11,495 nucleotides of DNA, from the NCBI GenBank assembly GCA_024224995.1, contig JAAENB010001211.1:1-11495 (forward strand). Direction: 5' to 3'. Both the position numbers and the translations under genes were made by a program. This DNA is from a bacterium. GTDB lineage: Bacteria; Spirochaetota; UBA4802; UBA5550. Below, piece after piece: positions 7,248 to 11,495 of this stretch. Position 1 is the first letter of the stretch. The number at the start of each line of letters is the position of its first letter. The notes beneath the pieces are model-generated. The model saw nothing but the letters and a program-made list of their open reading frames with translations, was not told the origin of the DNA and did not search any database.

Positions 7248-7273
7248 AAAATCTCCATAAAATCTCCATAAAA
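7241..7273 (-). repeat. Triple 11-bp tandem repeat forming the STAS ribosome binding site
   Basis: TCTCCATAAAA occurs three times head to tail (7241-7251, 7252-7262, 7263-7273). On the coding strand each unit reads TTTTATGGAGA, containing both an ATG and a GGAGA Shine-Dalgarno core. The proximal unit carries the STAS start codon and the middle unit supplies its ribosome binding site. Because 11 is not a multiple of three, the three ATGs fall in three frames; the two upstream ones run into stops within a few codons to about 16 codons. Confidence 0.9.
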
Positions 7274-7278
7274 TTCAC

Positions 7279-9141
7279 TCAGGAATTCTTGAAAAAATCT
7301 TCATAACTCACCAGGGTAATTCCCTGCTTCCGGGCTTTTTCAAGTTTGCTGCTGCCGCCGGCAACATCTTCACAGATTAGAATATCCGTATCTTTTGTAA
7401 TGGAATCAATAAACTGGTAACCCTGAGCCTCAATGGCCGCGATAAGCTCTTTTCTTCCCTTTGGCCCCTTACCGGTCATACAAACCTTTCCTTTTGATTC
7501 ACTCTCTTCAGCTTCAACAATATCAACAACCTTAATGAGTTCCTCAAATATCTCCATATTGCCGGGATTCTTTTTCCACTCAATTACTCTTTGACCGGTT
7601 ACATACTCATCATTATTAAAGGCAAGAAAATCATCTATAGTTTGAACATTCAGTTTTACCAGGGCTCTCTCACCCACGGATTCTATTCCCAGGCGCTTAA
7701 TGAATTCCCGGGGGGTCATGGATTTCGCGTCATGAATAGCGGTCACCGCGTTACCGGCAGATTTCTCCGCAAATCCTTCCAGCGATTCCAGCTGCTCCTT
7801 CTCTACTAAATACAGGTCTTTAATACTTTTAATAATCCCTTCTTCCCAGAGCCGCCGCACCGTCTGTTCGCTGACTCCTTCAATATCGCACTGCCGGACC
7901 CAGAATATAAGCTTTTGAACCTGCTTCTCCGGGCAATCATGATTCTTGCACCTGAGATGGACGCCTTCACGGGTTAATGTGTCATTACAGGAGGGACAGT
8001 TCACGGGAAGCTTGTATGGTTCTTCGGAATTATCGGTAAGTTCGTTCGACAGAACAAAAGGAATTACATCATTGGCCCGTTCAACCATGAGCGTGTCCCC
8101 AATTCGTAAGCCCGTATTCTCTATCCGCTCAGCATTATTCAACGCGGCCCGTTCAATTTTCGCGCCGCCAATTACAACAGGCTCAAAAATAGCTACGGGA
8201 ACAAGACTGCCGTGTTTGCTTAAATTCCATTCAATGTTCAGCAGCACCGTCTCCTTTGCCACAGCCGGCGGTTTCCATGCTAATTGATAATGATGATGAT
8301 GATCCACAACCCACCTGCCGTCGATCTCTTCATGAAGCGTAATATCATCCACGGTAATGGTTAGGCCGTCTGTCTCGTATTCCCATTCAACCCGGTATGT
8401 ATCCAGGTAATTATTATAAAACTCTTCCAGTTCCGCGGCAGTACAAACCTTTTTCCTTACCACAACATTGGGCAGCATTTTTTCAAGGTTGTCCAGTTTT
8501 TCCGATTCCGCCTTTTCCGTTTGAGAGCCCAAAAGCTGGTACCCCACAAACCTGAGATATTTCAGATCACCAAGATTTTTGTCTTTCCTGTTAATAAGGC
8601 CAACAGCCATATTCCGCAGCGGTTTGTCGTCGGGATTGGGAAAATCAGTTGTTTTGGGAAGATAGAGCTCTCCCCGGAGATGGATCTCGCCTTTGAGATC
8701 AATGTCGGAAGGGATATCGGTCATATACCGGGCAATGTGGCTTACATCCTGGCCTTCAACACCATCGCCCCTGGTTGCCACATGGATCAGTTTTCCGTCA
8801 ATATACTTCAGGTCGCAGGAAAGACCATCGATCTTTGGTTCTATTAAATAGGCGTTTTCATCAGAAAGGGCCAGGCGTTCCATCCATTTAACAACACCCT
8901 GGATATCCTTGGATTTCCCCATACTCAGCATGCCGATCGTGTGTTTTATCTTTTTCCCGTAATTAGACGGCGCTCCCACAACAGCGAAATATTCATGATC
9001 GGGATTTATTAACTTTAATTCCTCTTCCAGGGCATCAAACTCAGCATCACTTATAATCGGCTCATTATTATAATAAAACTCTTTAGCTTCGTATAATCTC
9101 TTTGCTATATCATCACCTTTCACAGCGTTCTCCATTATCAT
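7279..9141 (-). CDS. ligA: Divergent NAD-dependent DNA ligase (LigA family)
   Basis: This 620-residue protein, shorter than the usual 660-680, keeps the LigA domain order. It has an N-terminal NAD-binding Ia domain (YYNNEPIISDAEFDALEEEL, 23-42), adenylation domain with K103 in EPKIDG, RGDG at 124-127 and RGE at 156-158, an OB domain (about 300-368), a zinc finger with C382, C385, C398 and C403, helix-hairpin-helix repeats (about 415-510) and a BRCT domain (about 550-620). It would seal nicks using NAD+. Several positions depart from the family: motif IV reads DGLTITVDD with T263 where a lysine (E. coli K290) is expected, RNMAVG replaces RNAAAG, and SKHG replaces GRTG. A run of four histidines is at 281-284. 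The gene follows the diguanylate cyclase by 10 bases and lacks a clear Shine-Dalgarno sequence, which suggests translational coupling. ATG 9135 is an alternative start. It may be a second, specialised ligase. Confidence 0.88.
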   Translation of the reverse strand: MIMENAVKGDDIAKRLYEAKEFYYNNEPIISDAEFDALEEELKLINPDHEYFAVVGAPSNYGKKIKHTIGMLSMGKSKDIQGVVKWMERLALSDENAYLIEPKIDGLSCDLKYIDGKLIHVATRGDGVEGQDVSHIARYMTDIPSDIDLKGEIHLRGELYLPKTTDFPNPDDKPLRNMAVGLINRKDKNLGDLKYLRFVGYQLLGSQTEKAESEKLDNLEKMLPNVVVRKKVCTAAELEEFYNNYLDTYRVEWEYETDGLTITVDDITLHEEIDGRWVVDHHHHYQLAWKPPAVAKETVLLNIEWNLSKHGSLVPVAIFEPVVIGGAKIERAALNNAERIENTGLRIGDTLMVERANDVIPFVLSNELTDNSEEPYKLPVNCPSCNDTLTREGVHLRCKNHDCPEKQVQKLIFWVRQCDIEGVSEQTVRRLWEEGIIKSIKDLYLVEKEQLESLEGFAEKSAGNAVTAIHDAKSMTPREFIKRLGIESVGERALVKLNVQTIDDFLAFNNDEYVTGQRVIEWKKNPGNMEIFEELIKVVDIVEAEESESKGKVCMTGKGPKGRKELIAAIEAQGYQFIDSITKDTDILICEDVAGGSSKLEKARKQGITLVSYEDFFKNS

Positions 9142-9151
9142 TTGTAAATTA

Positions 9152-9907
9152 TTAACCGTGTTCGACCCGGTTTCGTCCCCGTTCTTTAGCCCGGTACAGG
9201 GCTACATCGGCAAAATGAATTATTACTTCCGGTTTTCCAATAGAGTCAAGCAATAAACTATCGAAACTGGTTGTGCCCTGGCTAACGGAAACAGAAAGCG
9301 CTCCGTCAAGGGTTTCTACCTTTTTAGTATTTACTCTTTCCCGAATTCTCTCTGCCAGCTCATATAGATACTCATGAGAACATTGGGGAGCAATAACCGC
9401 GATCTCTTCACCACCATATCTCGATACCGTATCCACATCACGGCAGCTCTCCATGATTGAGCGGGCAACTTCTCTGAGAACCAGGTCTCCAATCTGGTGC
9501 CCGTGTATATCATTAAACTTCTTAAAATGGTCAATATCGATCATAATAAACCCAATACTATAATCACCGCGGTGAGCCCGTTTCATCTCTTTTTCCAGCT
9601 GGTCAAAAAGATATCTCCTGTTATACAGCCCGGTCAGTTCGTCTTTTATTGCCATTTCTTCAATATAGTGCTTGGCCTCGGAAAGGGCGCTCACCTCTTT
9701 TTTCAGGAAATAAGTCTTTAAAAGAAATGCAATAAAAGCAGAATGAAAAAACGCGGCAAGAATAAGCATCACCGCAGGATGAACTGAAGTATACTCACCC
9801 CGGTATCCAATTAGAATTAAAAAATAATAGGCTGCATGAATAGCTGCGAATACAGCATATACAACAATTACCGTTAAGCTTATTAAATTAAATAACTTCC
9901 GATTCAT
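9152..9907 (-). CDS. Membrane diguanylate cyclase (GGDEF domain)
   Basis: This 251-residue protein has two predicted membrane segments (about 8-33 and 43-64) with a short loop between them, then a short helix (about 68-87) and a GGDEF domain (about 88-250). It should condense two GTP into the second messenger c-di-GMP at the inner membrane. Hallmarks present are DELTGLYNRRYL (89-100), metal ligands D124 and D126 in MIDIDHFK, and the active-site loop GGEEI (165-169). The catalytic GGEE is intact; only the last residue differs from the common F. RxxD (156-159), five residues upstream, is an intact product-inhibition site. The membrane part is too short for a known sensor domain. It overlaps nothing, lies 77 bases after the degenerate REC-GGDEF gene and 10 bases before the ligase. 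No strong ribosome binding site is visible. Confidence 0.92.
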   Translation of the reverse strand: MNRKLFNLISLTVIVVYAVFAAIHAAYYFLILIGYRGEYTSVHPAVMLILAAFFHSAFIAFLLKTYFLKKEVSALSEAKHYIEEMAIKDELTGLYNRRYLFDQLEKEMKRAHRGDYSIGFIMIDIDHFKKFNDIHGHQIGDLVLREVARSIMESCRDVDTVSRYGGEEIAVIAPQCSHEYLYELAERIRERVNTKKVETLDGALSVSVSQGTTSFDSLLLDSIGKPEVIIHFADVALYRAKERGRNRVEHG

Positions 9908-9984
9908 ATCAATAATTAATAAAGGGCTTTGGGAAGGTTGGTTTTTTTTAAATACCGAAATATCAATTCCTGGAACTGCGATGC

Positions 9985-10917
9985 TTATGCTATCGTTCCA
10001 TTCCGACCTGCTCCTTCCATAGCAATCTCCGCTCTTCGAACCAGGGAATCAAGAAGAAGATCATTCATCATATGATCATCAAGGTGATTGCTTAATGAAA
10101 CATCATCAGGATTAAGTTCGGATATCCCAACCGATACTTCCAGGCTAATCTTATTATCCTTAATAACAAAAGGTTTTTTAACCAGGGAAGATAAAAATCT
10201 TTCCGAAACTTTTTTCGCGTTACCTATCCCCGTGTCGGGCATAAAAACCAGGAAATCGGCAATACCGTATCTTCCCAGCTTGTCATAGGGACGGCACAGC
10301 TTCATAAGCCGGTGCGCGAACTCTATTAAAACACCGTCCCCCGTCTCTGATCCGTGTTCTTCTACAATATCTTTAAAATTGGTAATTCCAGTCATAATCG
10401 AAGAAAGGAATTTTTTTTCCCGCGAGGACCGGCCCATTTCCTTGAGCGCTTCATCAAGAAGAGCCCGCCTGTTTAACAGGTTGGTCAAAGGGTCTTCTTT
10501 GGCTAATTTAATAAGCCGCTTGCTCGATTTGGAAGCAGTATCCTCCAGCCGTAAAACCTTTTTGGCGATCCTGGCTCTCAGATCCAGCTCTTCCTTCCCG
10601 AATGGTCTAAAAACGAAATCATCCGCGCCGGCATCAAAAGCCTTTTGTATGGAGCTATGCTTTTCTCTCGCTGCGATAACAATAATATACACATATTTCG
10701 CATGGCGTAATCTTTTTATCTTTTTACAAAGATCAAGTACAGCTGAATCATCAGATTTTCCCCAGTTTATAAGAACCAGGCGAGAAGCATTCTTTTCAAT
10801 CTCTTCCAGGGCATTGTCAAACCCCTTTGAATCAAATATGTCCGATTTGGAACTTTCCATGGACTCTTTTACCGCAGTTAATGCCCCTTTTGTACTGTTA
10901 ACAAGATGTACTTTCAT
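9985..10917 (-). CDS. Degenerate receiver - degenerate GGDEF protein, possible c-di-GMP effector
   Basis: From ATG 10917 the protein has 310 residues: a receiver-like domain (1 to about 122), a helical linker and a GGDEF-like domain (about 135-310). Both lack their catalytic residues. In the receiver the acidic pair is N7-S8, the phosphoacceptor Asp is N51 (LINWG), the conserved Thr is A82 and the conserved Lys is R104 (FRPF). In the GGDEF domain the metal-binding DxD is GIT (177-179) and the active loop is GIADF (218-222). The inhibitory-site RxxD (R209-D212) is kept at the correct distance. Family knowledge says such proteins can be c-di-GMP receptors; that role is inferred. A TTG at 10968 in frame would add 17 residues, but it lies almost at the predicted transcription start, and the receiver's first strand begins at residue 2 of the ATG version. 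It heads the probable four-gene minus-strand operon. Confidence 0.85.
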   Translation of the reverse strand: MKVHLVNSTKGALTAVKESMESSKSDIFDSKGFDNALEEIEKNASRLVLINWGKSDDSAVLDLCKKIKRLRHAKYVYIIVIAAREKHSSIQKAFDAGADDFVFRPFGKEELDLRARIAKKVLRLEDTASKSSKRLIKLAKEDPLTNLLNRRALLDEALKEMGRSSREKKFLSSIMTGITNFKDIVEEHGSETGDGVLIEFAHRLMKLCRPYDKLGRYGIADFLVFMPDTGIGNAKKVSERFLSSLVKKPFVIKDNKISLEVSVGISELNPDDVSLSNHLDDHMMNDLLLDSLVRRAEIAMEGAGRNGTIA

Positions 10918-10982
10918 ATTTATACCATATTTTAGTGATAATTTATGTACCGGCGGCCAAATTGCCAATCCAGGTACAATAT

Positions 10983-11010
10983 ACTATAATAAGTGTCATA
11001 TTTCTGTCAA
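10983..11010 (-). promoter_or_regulatory. Promoter of the minus-strand signalling/ligase operon
   Basis: On the minus strand TTGACA (11010-11005) and TATAGT (10988-10983, 5 of 6) are separated by 16 bp. Transcription would start near 10976, giving a leader of roughly 58 bases to ATG 10917. No terminator is evident between the four downstream genes, so this promoter could serve all of them. Confidence 0.65.
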
Positions 11011-11112
11011 CTATTAAAATTTGGGCAGTGCCCTCCCGGATCTACAACTTTTTTTGTAAATCGGAAAAAAAAGTAGGTACAGATTTGTATGGTTTTTTAT
11101 TTCCTAAAATTC

Positions 11113-11143
11113 TTTACAGGAAAGCTGCATTTTTCAATATTAT
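11113..11143 (+). promoter_or_regulatory. Weak candidate promoter for the lipoprotein gene
   Basis: TTTACA (11113-11118) and TATTAT (11138-11143) match the consensus at 5 of 6 each, but the 19-bp spacer is long and the region is AT-rich, so chance matches are likely. The remainder of the divergent intergenic region (10918-11181) shows no gene or clear hairpin. Confidence 0.3.
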
Positions 11144-11181
11144 TTTAAATTTTTTGATATACATTTATGTGGAGAAACAAA

Positions 11182-11364
11182 ATGCAATATAAAATCACTT
11201 TTAAACATACAATCATAGGAATACTTTTGATAGTATTCACTGTGGGGTGTGCTTCCGTAAGATTAAGAAGCTTTCAAGACCCGGAATACCGGGGAAAGCA
11301 ATTCGAAAGAGTTATTGTTGAAGCTAAATTTCAGGATTTAGCCAAAAGAGAAAAATTCGAATAA
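11182..11364 (+). CDS. Short lipoprotein, probably truncated or frameshifted
   Basis: The 60-residue product begins with a lipoprotein signal: K4 and K8, a hydrophobic core (about 10-21) and a lipobox-like TVGC with C23 as the lipidated residue. The Thr at -3 is atypical, though loose lipoboxes occur in spirochaetes. GGAGA at 11171-11175, six bases before ATG 11182, selects this start over ATG 11167. The mature part (SFQDPEY, then F, V-V and FQDL..R) resembles, from memory, the N-terminus of small secreted lipoproteins that normally continue for well over 100 residues. The stop at 11362-11364 therefore looks premature. The adjacent +1 frame is open from 11342 to the window end. Function unknown; exposure to the periplasm or outer membrane is inferred from the signal. 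Confidence 0.6.
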   Translation: MQYKITFKHTIIGILLIVFTVGCASVRLRSFQDPEYRGKQFERVIVEAKFQDLAKREKFE

Positions 11365-11495
11365 TGGCGGTTTTTCCAATACAATTCATTACTCAACCAT
11401 ACGTTCCGAGCTTTTTGATGTTTCAAATTGGCAAACCGCCCATATTATTAACTGCCAGTTCCAGGGTGACAGTTGTGCCGGTGGAAAAAGTGCAA
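11342..11495 (+). other. Open frame with beta-helix-like repeat pattern, cut by window end
   Basis: This frame has no stop from 11342 to 11495 and no ATG, GTG or TTG before the repeat-like part. Its translation, starting with NNGGFSNTIHY, places I, I, F, W, I and F exactly five residues apart with mostly small residues two positions before each, as in pentapeptide-repeat proteins. Its end, IINCQFQGDSCAGG, also resembles parallel beta-helix repeats of the N-C-x-F, G-G type. It may be the continuation of the lipoprotein after a frameshift. A competing frame with ATG 11364, overlapping the lipoprotein stop (TAATG), is also open to the end for 44 codons but shows no recognisable pattern. Confidence 0.35.

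Noticed and set aside
8286..8305. GAT/ATG-type trinucleotide run giving four histidines in the ligase, considered as a tag or metal site
   Set aside because: The natural family has a loop here of varied sequence; four residues are too few to infer function, and nothing else suggests an engineered sequence.
9908..9984. T-rich stretch between the two GGDEF genes considered as a terminator
   Set aside because: In the direction of transcription (minus strand) it is an A-run, and no stem of useful length precedes it.
10918..10968. TTG 10968 as the start of the REC-GGDEF protein
   Set aside because: It would start within about eight bases of the predicted transcription start and adds 17 residues ahead of the receiver's first strand. 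ATG 10917 fits the domain boundary, although its own ribosome binding site is weak.
10379..11017. Plus-strand open frame of 212 codons
   Set aside because: It is antisense to the REC-GGDEF gene, has low-complexity serine-rich translation and no recognisable domain; the minus-strand protein shows clear family motifs.

Overview
The window holds eight genes and two repeat-rich intergenic blocks from a Gram-negative bacterium of moderate GC content. The lineage cannot be fixed from this sequence alone. A short lipoprotein with a loose lipobox and the mix of REC-PP2C, STAS and GGDEF proteins would fit a spirochaete or a deltaproteobacterial-type environmental organism, but that is a low-confidence inference. 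No tRNA, rRNA, CRISPR array, transposase or phage gene is visible.

Left part (1-5061, plus strand): an intergenic block of about 437 bases carries a 27-bp-stem hairpin and a GC-rich composite repeat. It leads into polA, a complete DNA polymerase I with all three activities intact. After polA comes a 523-base spacer bounded by a 32-nt inverted repeat. Inside it are a second copy of the composite repeat and a pair of REP-like double-hairpin units in inverted orientation. The next gene is a calcineurin-type metallophosphoesterase with a large insertion; its true start is ATG 3682, just outside the repeats.

Middle part (5062-7247): a strong sigma70-type promoter sits so close to its gene that the transcript should be leaderless. 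The gene encodes a receiver / SpoIIE-type PP2C phosphatase / TPR protein. A small STAS protein lies convergent to it, with only five bases between the two stop codons. Phosphatase and STAS protein look like two members of a partner-switching circuit; the kinase/anti-sigma member is not in the window.

Right part (6903-11010, minus strand): four genes run in one direction and may form one operon: a REC-GGDEF protein with both domains degenerate, a membrane GGDEF diguanylate cyclase, a divergent NAD-dependent DNA ligase and the STAS gene. A good promoter precedes the first. The ligase lacks the usual motif IV lysine, so it may be an accessory paralogue. The degenerate GGDEF keeps the inhibitory-site RxxD, which suggests it binds c-di-GMP rather than making it. 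An 11-bp tandem triplication supplies the ribosome binding site of the STAS gene.

Right edge (11011-11495, plus strand): a divergent short lipoprotein reading frame stops after 60 codons. The next frame stays open to the window end and reads like a beta-helical repeat, so the gene is either frameshifted or followed by a second gene that the window cuts off.
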